Assembly (NCBI GenBank): GCA_949752735.1
Contig: OX457037.1
Coordinates: forward strand, 39,163,096 to 39,227,095
Source of the DNA: Lumbricus terrestris
Taxonomy: Eukaryota > Annelida > Clitellata > Crassiclitellata > Lumbricidae
Length of the DNA stretch: 64,000 nt
Direction of reading: 5' to 3'
The notes below the pieces were generated by a model. The model made no database searches. It saw nothing but the letters and a program-made list of their open reading frames with translations, and had not been told where the DNA came from. Below, in pieces: positions 32,298 through 41,860 of the stretch (the stretch's first letter is position 1; every line of letters begins with the position of its first letter). A program made the translations under genes and the position numbers.

Positions 32298-34553
32298 ATG
32301 GCGTCGTTAGAGGAGGAGTTAATTCCTGAATTTGGGGGTGTCAGAGACATACCAAGTGACACACTTCGACTGGTGAGTGAGACATATGGTGAGGAAGTGG
32401 AGGACGTGTCTAGGTCACAGGTGAGGAGAATGGCTATGAAACCATTGTCACCGAAATTGGGTAGTGCAGCTTGGAAACTTAAGGCACAGGCTAAGAAAGA
32501 GGAGGCCGAGTTAGAGCGCTTGCACTTAAAAGAGGACAGAGAGTGGGAGAGAGAGAAGGAGCGAATGAGATTCGAGGAGAAGAAAATGCAGATTGAAGCA
32601 GAGGAGAATAAATTGAAGATTGCAGCAGAGGAGAATAAATGGAGGATTGAAGCAGAGAGAGAGGAGAATAAATTGAGGATTGAAGCAGAGGAGACGAAAA
32701 GGAGATTTGACATGGAGGAGAAACGAATGAATATGGAATTTGAGAAGCAGAGATTAGAAATGGACGGACGGAGGATAGAAGGAGGTGGTGCTGTCGAACG
32801 ACCAGCGCATGGAAATGAGGATTTGCGTTTTGGGGCAGCTCTGAAATTTGTGCCAAAATTTGATTCGGCCGATATCGAACATTATTTTGCGGCGTTTGAG
32901 CAAGCAATGACGTTGCATCAAATTCCGATGGGAAAATGGTCGTCCCTCCTACAGCCACAGTTGTCGGGGAAGGCGGCGAAAGTTTTTGCGGCTTTATCGT
33001 TGGAGGAGTGCGTCCAATATGATATTGTGAAGAGTGCGCTATTGACGGCGTACGAACGTATTCCGGAATTTTATCGAAAGAAATTTCGGGGGTTGCGAAA
33101 AGAACCGAGGGAAACGTATGCGAATTATGCATTTCGACTGCAGAGTCCTTTTCAGAGATGGATTGAGGGTACAAACTCGTGGGAGGAGTTAGCAAAATTT
33201 AAAGAGGTAATTCTCATGGAGCAGTTTGTACAAGCGTTACCTATTGAAGTACACAGGTGGCTGATAGATAAGAGTCCTGATACTGTGGCAAGTGCTGCAC
33301 GTTTAGCGGATGAATATGCAGTGTTATACAAGCAGGGGCCGAACCATTATTCTGGGGGGTTCCGCAGGGATTTTTTCGACCGTACACGAGGATTCTCATC
33401 TGATGAAAGTGAGAAGAAAGATGTATGGGAGCGTCAAGGCGTGGGGTACAAGGATGGTACGCGTCGTGATACAAATTGGGGTCGACGTTCGCCTCAAAGA
33501 GGAACGTATGGGTTTAATAAGCCTGTGCGGGAAAATGATGACGTCACTGGTTTTGGGGAACCGGTCACGTGCGCATTTTGTAGAGCGCCAGGTCATACGA
33601 AGGCCAGTTGTTGGAAATTAAAACGAAAGGAGGGGACTCAAATGGAAAATTGGAGGGGTGCGAAACCTGTGGGTTTGGTTCAGACTGTTTCGGCGCCTGT
33701 TAAACCACAGAGTTTTCCGAAGCCAATTGAATCTGTTGATAAACTGTATGCACCATTTTGTGTGATTGGATGTGTAATTGATGATGAGGGTGCACGAAAG
33801 GAGGCGGTATTCTTGAGGGACAGTGGAGCGCTGCAGTCTTTGGTGTCTAATGAATGGTTGAATGAGCATGAGTTTGTACACATGAATGAAACGAGATTAC
33901 TCAGAGGTATATCTGGTTCTATTGTGGAATGTCCTCTGGTGAAAGTGAATGTTGATTGTGCATTTGTTCAAGGTGAGGTGTTATGCTGTCTAATGAATTC
34001 ACTTCCAATGGCTGGGGTGCATTGCATTGTGGGTAATGATACAGCGCTGGCAGGACAGGTGTTGGAGGTCGCGGTGACGACTCGTGCACAGGCTAGAGCA
34101 CATGCAGTGAGACAGAGTGAGAGGGAGACGGCGGTGTGCAGTGAAGCGGCGCCCGAGCAGTCGGAGATAGTGGGTCAAAGTACGGAGTCGGCCGACCAAG
34201 AGCGAACGCCAGGTGAAATAATTGACAGACAAGTTGAACGAATGAATTTCGATGAAGGCGACTTATCGAGTTTATTTGCAGCGACAGAATCTGTTGTGAC
34301 AGAAAGATCGGAGCTATATGTTAGCCGACAGGAATTAATATTGCGCCAGCGCCGGTGTCCTGAATTGAGACCATTGTATGCACAAGTAGACGAGACGGTG
34401 TCTGTCGGTGGGCGTGTACAACCGTATGCGTTGGTGGACGAGGTCTTGGTGCGTCGATGGGAGGAGAAGTGTACACCATTAGGAATGGGTGTGGTACAAA
34501 TAGTTGTGCCTCGTGACTTAAGACAGACAGAAGTTGTTGCATGTGGCCCATGA
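32298..34553 (+). CDS. Gag-protease part of G2 (truncated by a 4-bp duplication)
   Basis: Begins ATGGCGTCG. The coiled coil spans about 65-170 and includes several near-identical EEN-K-IEAE type units encoded by a repeated GAGGAGAATAAATTGA-like word. The capsid starts at about 176 (KFVPKFDSADIEHYFAAFEQ), the SCAN-like segment EQFVQALPIEVHRWLIDKSP lies at about 308, and the CCHC zinc knuckle CAFCRAPGHTKASC at about 424 is intact. The protease active-site motif LRDSGALQSLVS is at about 505. The frame then runs to the integrase N-terminus and is cut at 34553 because of a tandem duplication of four bases near 34525. Pol homology continues in the 34534 frame. Roles are particle assembly, RNA binding and polyprotein cleavage. 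Confidence 0.9.
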   Translation: MASLEEELIPEFGGVRDIPSDTLRLVSETYGEEVEDVSRSQVRRMAMKPLSPKLGSAAWKLKAQAKKEEAELERLHLKEDREWEREKERMRFEEKKMQIEAEENKLKIAAEENKWRIEAEREENKLRIEAEETKRRFDMEEKRMNMEFEKQRLEMDGRRIEGGGAVERPAHGNEDLRFGAALKFVPKFDSADIEHYFAAFEQAMTLHQIPMGKWSSLLQPQLSGKAAKVFAALSLEECVQYDIVKSALLTAYERIPEFYRKKFRGLRKEPRETYANYAFRLQSPFQRWIEGTNSWEELAKFKEVILMEQFVQALPIEVHRWLIDKSPDTVASAARLADEYAVLYKQGPNHYSGGFRRDFFDRTRGFSSDESEKKDVWERQGVGYKDGTRRDTNWGRRSPQRGTYGFNKPVRENDDVTGFGEPVTCAFCRAPGHTKASCWKLKRKEGTQMENWRGAKPVGLVQTVSAPVKPQSFPKPIESVDKLYAPFCVIGCVIDDEGARKEAVFLRDSGALQSLVSNEWLNEHEFVHMNETRLLRGISGSIVECPLVKVNVDCAFVQGEVLCCLMNSLPMAGVHCIVGNDTALAGQVLEVAVTTRAQARAHAVRQSERETAVCSEAAPEQSEIVGQSTESADQERTPGEIIDRQVERMNFDEGDLSSLFAATESVVTERSELYVSRQELILRQRRCPELRPLYAQVDETVSVGGRVQPYALVDEVLVRRWEEKCTPLGMGVVQIVVPRDLRQTEVVACGP

Positions 34554-37083
34554 TATACCAGCGGCTGGGCATTTGGGTACTAGAAAGACACTGGATCGGT
34601 TGACGAAGCATTTCTGGTGGCCTCATGTGAATCGAGACGTTCGTGAGTATTGTCGTTCATGTGATGTGTGTCAACGCTTAGGCAAAGGAAACAGAAATTA
34701 TAGGGCGCCCATGGTCAGTATGCCTGTAATGGAGGAAGTGTTTCAACGCTTGGCAATGGATATCGTAGGCCCATTGAGTGTATGTGAGGGAACGGGGAAT
34801 AGGTTTATTCTCACGGTCATTGATTTGGCTTCCCATTTTCCATTTGCGTTTCCGTTGAAGAATCATACGGCGCAGGATGTGGCTAAATGTTTGTGTGAAG
34901 TTTTTTCGCTTTTCGGATTTCCGAAAGAATTGTTATCTGATTGTGGCTCAGAATTCATGTCTGATTTGATGCAAGTGTTTGTGCATGAATGTGGTATTGT
35001 GCAGTTGAAAACTAGTCCTTATAGACCACAAACGAATGGCTCGTGCGAACGCTTTCATCGTACTATGAAAGATATGTTGAAGGCGTTGGCTGAAACATAT
35101 CCGGGTTCTTGGGATGCAATGTTGCCGTGGATCTTGTTTGCATATAGAGAGGTTCCGGTACAGGGTACTGGCTTTTCTGCTTTTGATTTGATGTATGGCA
35201 GAGATGTGCGTGGCATGTTGCAATTGATGAAGGAAGAATGGTTGGCGAAAGATGTTGTACATGAAGTGTCTGGCAAGAACGTGATTGACTATGTTTTACA
35301 ATTACGTGAACGTATGCGTGTTGGATTGAAACTTGCTGGTGAAAATGCTGTTGATGCGAAAAGTAAATCGAAGCAACTGTATGATAAGCAGTCACGTGCT
35401 GTGTCTTTTGAGGAAGGTGAAAAGGTTTTACTCTTGATTCCGTTGGTGGGTAAACCTTTACAGACCAAATATTGTGGACCGTATGTGGTTGTACGTCGAC
35501 TTGGTCCGGTCGATTATTTAGTGAGTACCCCGGATCGAAGAAAAACGGAACGGGTGGTACATGTGAATCTGATGAAGCGCTATGTGGATCGTATGGATGT
35601 GGTGTATGAGCAACCGAATGAGGAGGTGGTGGCTTCTGTGTTGGTGGTAAATCCGGATGTGAGGATGAATGATGTGACTTTAGAGGATAAGGTCTTACAA
35701 TGTGAAGTGTCTGCTGAATGTCGTGCGGAATTGCGGGATGTTTTGCATGACTTTGCACATGTGTTTAGTGAAGTACCGGGTAAAACATCTATGGTGTCTC
35801 ATAGAATTGATTTGGTTGAAGGTGCTCGCCCTGTTCGACAATACCCTTACAGGTTAAATCCTGAGAAAATGGCGAGGGTGGATAAAGAGGTGAATCAGTT
35901 GTTGGAAGCGGGGATAATAGAGGAGTCCGAGAGTCCGTGGGCAGCTCCGATTGTCTTGGTGCCTAAGCCCAACGGTACAGATCGTCTTTGTACAGATTTC
36001 AGGAAACTGAATGGATTATCTGTTCCGGATCCATTTCCTATGCCACGGGTGGAGGTGTTAATTGATCGAGTGGGTCAGTCACGGTTTATAACAAAGCTGG
36101 ATATGACTAAAGGTTACTGGCAGATCCCGATGCATCCGGAGTCAGTTCCGTTAACTGCGTTTGTCACCCCGAAAGGGCATTACCAATGGAAATACATGAG
36201 TTTTGGCCTGAAGAATGCTCCGGCTTCGTTCTCAAGGTTAATTACGAAAGTGCTGAATGGATTGAATGAGTTTTGTGATGCTTATTTAGACGACATCATC
36301 ATTTTCAGCTTAGCATGGTCGGATCATTTGGTTCATTTGCGAAAAGTGTTATCTCGAATAGCTGATGCTTGTTTAACTCTGAATCTGGCTAAATGTGTCT
36401 TTGCTAATGCGTCTGTGGATTTCTTGGGTCATCACATTGGGATTGACGGAGTTCAGCCAAGGTTGAAGAAGGTGGAAGCGGTGTTGAAATTTCCTAGGCC
36501 TGCTACTAAAAAACAGGTGCAATCTTTCTTAGGATTAGCGGGATACTATCAGAGGTACTTGCCTCATTTCTCTGATATTACTTTGCCGCTCACGGCTTTG
36601 ACAAAGAAAGGGATTCCTTTTAGATGGAATGAGGAAGCGGAGGTTGCTTTTCTTGATCTAAAATCTCGTCTGGCTTCTAGACCTATCTTAATACCTCCTG
36701 ACTTTACTAAACAGTTTTGTGTGGGTGTTGATGCTTCTCAATTCTGTCTGGGAGCGTGCTTGTTTCAGATGAAGGATGGATTGGAACACCCGATCTGCTA
36801 TTTGAGTCGGAAGCTGCTGCCGCAGGAGATTCGCTATTCGACCATAGAGAAGGAAGCGCTGGCACTGATGGTCGCCTTGCGGGCCTTTAGTGTCTACTTT
36901 GGATCCGCAGTCGTCCTGGTGTTCACCGATCATAAACCTTTGCAGTTCATCCATCAGATGGCGAACAAAAATATGAAGCTCTTGCGATGGAGTTTGGAGC
37001 TTGAACAGTACAACTTGGACATTAGACATCGTCCAGGCGAATGGAATGTTCTGCCGGACATTCTGAGTCGTCCATCTGCGTAA
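34534..37083 (+). CDS. Integrase, reverse transcriptase and RNase H of G2
   Basis: 849 codons without a stop. The integrase zinc region is H...H (HVAHDIPAAGHLG) and CRSCDVC, and the core has D in MDIVGPL, D in LSDCGSEF and E in NGSCERFHR, followed by the GPY/F-like module KYCGPYVVVRRLGPVDY. RT begins near PYRLNPEKM with DFRKLNGLS, TKLDMTKGYWQIP and catalytic CDAYLDDIIIF. RNase H has GVDASQFCLGACLF and VFTDHKPL, and the protein ends DILSRPSA. The first ATG is internal to the polyprotein and not a natural start. The frame is joined to the upstream one in an undamaged element. Every catalytic residue looks present. Confidence 0.92.
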   Translation: MLHVAHDIPAAGHLGTRKTLDRLTKHFWWPHVNRDVREYCRSCDVCQRLGKGNRNYRAPMVSMPVMEEVFQRLAMDIVGPLSVCEGTGNRFILTVIDLASHFPFAFPLKNHTAQDVAKCLCEVFSLFGFPKELLSDCGSEFMSDLMQVFVHECGIVQLKTSPYRPQTNGSCERFHRTMKDMLKALAETYPGSWDAMLPWILFAYREVPVQGTGFSAFDLMYGRDVRGMLQLMKEEWLAKDVVHEVSGKNVIDYVLQLRERMRVGLKLAGENAVDAKSKSKQLYDKQSRAVSFEEGEKVLLLIPLVGKPLQTKYCGPYVVVRRLGPVDYLVSTPDRRKTERVVHVNLMKRYVDRMDVVYEQPNEEVVASVLVVNPDVRMNDVTLEDKVLQCEVSAECRAELRDVLHDFAHVFSEVPGKTSMVSHRIDLVEGARPVRQYPYRLNPEKMARVDKEVNQLLEAGIIEESESPWAAPIVLVPKPNGTDRLCTDFRKLNGLSVPDPFPMPRVEVLIDRVGQSRFITKLDMTKGYWQIPMHPESVPLTAFVTPKGHYQWKYMSFGLKNAPASFSRLITKVLNGLNEFCDAYLDDIIIFSLAWSDHLVHLRKVLSRIADACLTLNLAKCVFANASVDFLGHHIGIDGVQPRLKKVEAVLKFPRPATKKQVQSFLGLAGYYQRYLPHFSDITLPLTALTKKGIPFRWNEEAEVAFLDLKSRLASRPILIPPDFTKQFCVGVDASQFCLGACLFQMKDGLEHPICYLSRKLLPQEIRYSTIEKEALALMVALRAFSVYFGSAVVLVFTDHKPLQFIHQMANKNMKLLRWSLELEQYNLDIRHRPGEWNVLPDILSRPSA

Positions 37084-37200
37084 TGTGAGTGGGAGCGGGT
37101 GAGGGCACACGTCAATCAGTGTCTCCACTTGTCTCCTCACAGCGGAGTCGTCGGGCGTGCTAGAGATGCTCTCTGGTACGTCTATCCTCGTCGTATGTCA

Positions 37201-37365
37201 ATGGAACATTCTGTCAGGAAAAGTCAAACACTGTCCAGAAACAGTTTCAATGGAACATTCTGTCATGAAAAGTCAAACACTGTCCAGAAACAGTTTCAAT
37301 GGAACATTCTGTCAGGAAAAGTCAAACACTGTCCAGAAACAGTTTCAATGGAACGTTCTGTCATA
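37201..37365 (+). repeat. 49-bp tandem repeat in the 3' untranslated region of G2
   Basis: More than three copies of a 49-bp unit beginning ATGGAACATTCTGTCAGGAA at 37201, 37250, 37299 and (partial) 37348. Same position as the 48-bp repeat of G1 but a different sequence. Confidence 0.9.
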
Positions 37366-37448
37366 AAAGGAAAGCACGGAATTCTTCGGCAATGAACTCT
37401 TCAGTGTGTCTGTAGTGTAGGGTGGCTTGTGCCGATGACCATTATACA

Positions 37449-37504
37449 TTTTGGTTCATTTTTGATACACCAGTTGGTGTCCAAATTTTTTCTTGTGTTT
37501 CAGA
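37449..37504 (+). promoter_or_regulatory. Conserved non-coding block of G2, with 3' splice site-like end
   Basis: Counterpart of 22308-22366: TTTTGGTTCATTTTTGATACAC, then GTGTCCAAATTTTTTCTTG and TTTCAGA. Conserved between the two subfamilies while flanks differ. Confidence 0.45.
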
Positions 37505-37768
37505 TATAGTTTTTGGGACATTTGAACTATTGATGTGTATGTATATATATCGTGATTACGTGTGAACTGATGATTTGGGTTATATGAAGTTTGTGTATTC
37601 AGATCATGATTATATCGGACTCTTACGTTATTTATGAGTGCGATGCATTATTTAGTTAAGTCTTGCTGAATTGCTTAGTACGTGTAATGGCTTGTACTGA
37701 GTGATTTTGCATTTAGGCGTAGCATTGTTCGTATAGTTCGTCGTCCCCGTTGGACTCCTCATGTTCTG

Positions 37769-37779
37769 GTGGGGGGGTA
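37769..37779 (+). other. Polypurine tract of G2
   Basis: GTGGGGGGGTA directly before the 3' LTR, equivalent to 22604-22615 in G1. Confidence 0.7.
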
Positions 37780-38227
37780 TGTGAGTGTTAGCTACCTATT
37801 ACCCCTCTGGGCTTCCTTACTTGGACTCTCCTTGACTATGTGGGAGTTGAGGGAAGGGCAGGGCCTATTTAAAGGGCTACTACTGTGGGGGCTTGCTTCT
37901 TGTCGTGGGTCTACTCTGTGGTGTGTGTTCGACTCCTGTTGAGCGTGGCGTGTGGTTCGTGTTCTACGACGTTTGTCTTCTTCGATTGCCGTCCCACCTC
38001 GTTGGTGAACTGGCCTACATCCGTCTTCCTTTGGGCTCCGTTAGCCTGGTGTGTCTTCACGTCAGCTCTGTCGAATCAGCTGTATCGGTCGTACTTCATG
38101 TCAGCTTTGGGTAACGTTAACCTACTCCTTGTCAGACTGCTCTGTTATTGAATAAATCGATGTTATTTTACATTACGGACCTGAGTATTACTCATCATCT
38201 TCTAGACTAGAGCAAGTGAACCCAACA
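37780..38227 (+). repeat. 3' LTR of G2
   Basis: 448 bp, TGTGAGTG to CCCAACA. Identical to the 5' LTR over the 444 bp that the latter retains. Followed by the ATAT duplication. Confidence 0.92.
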
Positions 38228-38429
38228 ATATTATTATACACGTATGCTGTATATGGCCATAACCATTATGTAGCGCCTTACAATACTCTTTTGAAGGTCA
38301 TTAATGTGGCTACCGAGCAGACCTAAACGGATGCTATGATATTGAAGAAATGTTGAGAATGTTTCCAAGCTGCATGCGATGCAATGTTGCGAATTGTAAA
38401 TAGGTGATACTGTTCTAGTAGGAAGGTCC

Positions 38430-38584
38430 CAGGGGCGGATCCAGGGGGCCAATCCGGCCATGGCCCTCCATTTAGAAATTTCTTTATTTTTGACCAGCTA
38501 TTTTGCTCGGAAAGTAGACGTCCCCCCCATGAGTAGCTCCGTAGGACTTTGGCCCCCGCTCGAAAATTTCTGTATCCGCCCTTG
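38430..38584. mobile_element. Miniature hAT-type element (155 bp)
   Basis: Ends CAGGGGCGGATCCAG and CTGTATCCGCCCTTG are inverted repeats. An 8-bp duplication GAAGGTCC (38422-38429) / GAAGGCCC (38585-38592) with one mismatch flanks it. Non-coding. Confidence 0.8.
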
Positions 38585-38592
38585 GAAGGCCC

Positions 38593-39600
38593 TATGCATG
38601 AGAAGGCACGGTGGGCCTGCATCGATGTACAAGAGCATGGGAACATCCATCAAGCTCCCTAATGTACTCATATTATATATGTATCGATGTAAGAGAGCGC
38701 GGAACCATCGAGTCCCCACAAGAGCGCAAGGATTGACGACGATCTGACTGACTGGAGACGGGAACACAGTACACCCTGATGTTCTCATATTATATATATA
38801 TATTATAATTATATATGCAATGTGCATACATATACAATTGTACATTATGTATAGACAGGTTATTATAGGTATAAAATTGTCATGAAAAATGGACGGTTGT
38901 GTGAGCAACTGCTCCAGCGGAACAGTTGGTATTTTCAGTGGATGATTTTCTCAGAAGGAAGTCAAGGCGCAAGAGAGAGAAAGATTACATGGATATATAC
39001 ACGCCGTTACACGGTGAACGGAAAAAACCGAACCTCTTCTATTGCTACGATAATTATTTGTGTAATAATTTGTACATTTTAATAAAATATGGAGAAACTT
39101 CAGTTTAAAGGACAAGAATCAGATAATTACCCCAAAGACGCGCTTGCCACTGACTAATTGCTGAATCGATTAGGCCTACAGCTTGATAAAATTTGTCCTA
39201 TTCCTGTATGCACCGACGTAGTTCTCCGACATCGCGAACCTTTGTCTTGTAAAAATTTACTTGCATCACAGACCATAATTATTTTATAATCCACAAGATT
39301 AAGGTCTAGGCTATTTGAAATGTAGGCCTATCAAGTTTGCCGGATAGCGCATCAATAACTGCCTTGATCGCTCAAGTCGTGCCTACTTGTTGACCCCGTT
39401 AGTTCAGTCGCTCTAACCGCTGTTTGAGGCATTTTAAATTACATAAAGTTTCTGGAATAATGTAGGCCTATAATTATAAAAACTAGTTAAGTTTATAGCT
39501 GGGAATAAACATAGTTTTATTCTTAATAATATTTTTCAAGTTTGGTGTTAATTTCTCTATTTAAAGTAGAGGTTCGGTTTTCCGTTCACCGTGTATATAG
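38593..39600. other. Intergenic, no gene seen
   Basis: Short frames only. AT-rich stretch at 38790-38820. The word GTTCGGTTTTCCGTTCACCGTG near 39570 is the inverse of CACGGTGAACGGAAAAAACCGAAC at about 39010, giving an inverted pair about 560 bp apart that may mark another small element (39008-39600). Confidence 0.4.
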
Positions 39601-39608
39601 GTTATGTA

Positions 39609-40760
39609 CAGGGTGGGCCATAAAAAAGTAACCCCCCTAAGGTTTTTGCCCATTTATTGGCCAGAAGTAAGAATTTCGAAATTAAATTTTACAGGCTTAA
39701 AGACAATTCATATTTACACATCATGGCCAGATTTCATAAAAAATATTTCAAACACAACAAAAGTTGCATCACTTTTAGTGAGGCCACCCCCCCCCCGTTT
39801 TTTAACGATTCAAAAACGAAACGCAACAAAAACTAGGTTTTTTGCTACTATCTTGACCAGAAGTAAGAATTTCGAAATAAAATTTTACATGCTTAGAGAC
39901 AATTCATATTTACACATGATGGCCAGATTTCATCAAAATATTTCAAACACAACAAAAGTTATATTACTTTTAGTGAGGCCACCCACCGTTTTTTGACTAT
40001 TCAAAAACGAAACGCAACAAAAAGTAATAAAAACACGATTTTATTAAGTCTCATCTCAAATAACTGTTGTCAAATGAACTTGGTAGTGCTTCACAACTTG
40101 CAGTCAATGTGCCCACCACCAGTGTCAAAACTTCTTTTGAGTCTCTTTGATTAATCTGACAGATTCCTTATTAATTTTACCAATTTGATTGTCATCTTGC
40201 TAAGTGACTTCTAAGTGACGTGCAGCTACGCTGGTACCCTGTTTTTTTTAAATAGTAGGTCTAATAATAATGATCATCTGGCAAAATCAAGGCTATTTGA
40301 TAACAAATATTTGAGATGAGACTTAATAAAAAAATGTGTTTTTGTAAATTTTTTGCGTCACCCTACTGAATCGTCAAAAAACGGTGGTGGCCTCACTGAA
40401 TGTGGTATAACCTTTGTTATGTTTGATATATTTTTGATGAAATCTGGCCATCATGTGTAAATATGAATTGTCTTTAAGCACGTAAAACTTCATTTCAATA
40501 TTCTTACTTCTGACCAAGATATTGGCCAGAAAATTAAATTGTTTTTTTGCAACTTTTTGTTGCGTCGCGTTTTTGAATCGTCAAAAACCGGCGGGTGTCC
40601 TCACTAAAAGTGATATACCTTTTGTTCTGTTTGAAATATTTTGATGAAATCCGGCCATCGTGTAAATAAGCCTGTAAAATTTCATTTCGAAATTCTTACT
40701 TCTGGCCAACAAGATATGGGCAAAAAACCTTAGGGAGTTACTTTTTTATGGCCCACCCTG
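39609..40760. mobile_element. Mariner-like foldback element with duplicated arms
   Basis: Ends CAGGGTGGGCCATAAAAAAG and its complement CTTTTTTATGGCCCACCCTG, with TA on both sides (39607-39608 and 40761-40762), as in Tc1/mariner elements. Each arm contains two diverged copies of the same module (AGAAGTAAGAATTTCGAAAT, TTCATATTTACACATSATGG, TTAGTGAGGCCACCC), so the arms are inverted relative to each other and internally tandem. No transposase. Confidence 0.85.
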
Positions 40761-40762
40761 TA

Positions 40763-41142
40763 TATACATATTATGCAAACACGCACACGCATATATAATA
40801 TAATGTAGGCACTTAATTCTGCATCGATGTCGTTGCGACATTCCTAATACGATGCCATGTGAAAGCTGCTGTAGCTGCAGCTGGTGCTGTGTGTTGCTAT
40901 GAGATACGTTTCAGTCGTGCCTGCGAACGAAGAGTCAATAAATCAGTCAATAAAACTCTAAAAACCAATAAAATTATAGCCTACGCCCGATATTCTTTGG
41001 AAATGTCAAGAAATTCAATAAAAGCTAATGTCTTCGATCGATTGACCACATACATAGATTTAAGCTTAGCCTACATGTACTTTTCGTTACCATGAAAATC
41101 ATACATGTTATTTTTTATTCTATTTTTATTTATTTTTTGAAG
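40763..41142. other. Intergenic, no gene seen
   Basis: The only frame (40859-41095, 78 codons) has no recognisable domain. Confidence 0.25.
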
Positions 41143-41332
41143 TTTTATAGCGCCTTTTAAGCTCTCTACTCAAAAGCACTCAAAACTTCAGCGCGGACAC
41201 TGCATCGGAGTTTCAGCGCACGGGCAATTGCGAATGAAGGACTTGCCATGCGGCGGCTTGAGGTGGATTCCAGTCTGGAACCTGCTCCAAGGCACCACAC
41301 CCACCTGCCTATACCATCTCGCCCCACATGTG
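41143..41332 (-). repeat. tRNA-derived SINE, degraded
   Basis: Shares TTATAGCGCC, GCGGACACTGCATCGGAGTTTC, GCAATTGCGAATGAAGGACTTG and TTGAGGTGGATTC with the better copy at 45463-45673. The head with A and B boxes is eroded. Confidence 0.75.
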
Positions 41333-41782
41333 CATTGTATACATGAAGCGGTCACCGTATCCCAGTGTTGACTGCTAGCCTACATAGGCCCTATCGACAA
41401 TCACAGTGAACGTCTCGTCACGTCTCGAGATAGTTTTTTTAATCTCTCGATTTTTCTTAGCAATATATTTTCCGGTCTTGTTCTCGCGATCATTTGATGA
41501 CTTTTTAAAAACTGTCTTGTGATGAATGTCTTCTTCTCTACTTCTCTTATAGAGGCGGTCACTGCTGCAATTCTCGCGCAGTCAGTCTTTACTTCTGCGC
41601 TATATAAAATTGTCCTGTGTCGATGTGATAACTAGTCAATCGGAAGCGCTAAGCACACTGGAAGTTTAGAAAACGGCCTTCTTAACTTAACAGATAATCA
41701 GATATTGAAAAGAGCAATTTCTACTTTATTTCGATTTTCTATAGGCCTATAGGCTATCAGCGCAAAAATCATAAAATGTCTC
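41333..41782. other. Intergenic, no gene seen
   Basis: No frame or repeat recognised. Confidence 0.25.
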
Positions 41783-41791
41783 ATAAAGAAC

Positions 41792-41822
<31 letters not shown>

Positions 41823-41860
41823 ATCGATCAATCAATCAGTCAATCTTCTTTATTGACCAC
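41783..41860. repeat. (AATC)n repeat followed by a probable LINE 3' end
   Basis: Tetranucleotide CAATCAATCAAT at 41791-41846, then CTTCTTTATTGACCACCACC. On the minus strand this is an AATAAAGAAG word next to a tetranucleotide tail, as at the end of CR1/L2-type elements. The body could not be followed. Confidence 0.5.

Larger units (their letters stand above)
31530..38227 (+). mobile_element. Gmr1-type Ty3/gypsy LTR retrotransposon, copy G2
   Basis: LTRs at 31530-31973 (last 4 bp missing) and 37780-38227, flanked by ATAT (31526-31529 and 38228-38231). One gag-pol frame is broken only by a 4-bp tandem duplication near 34525. Domain order Gag, CCHC, protease, integrase, RT, RNase H is the same as in G1. 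The LTRs are identical to each other by eye but differ strongly from those of G1, so G1 and G2 are two subfamilies that inserted independently. Confidence 0.93.

Noticed and set aside
39604..39996. 130-aa frame
   Set aside because: Lies in the duplicated arm of a mariner-like foldback element, with internally repeated translation.
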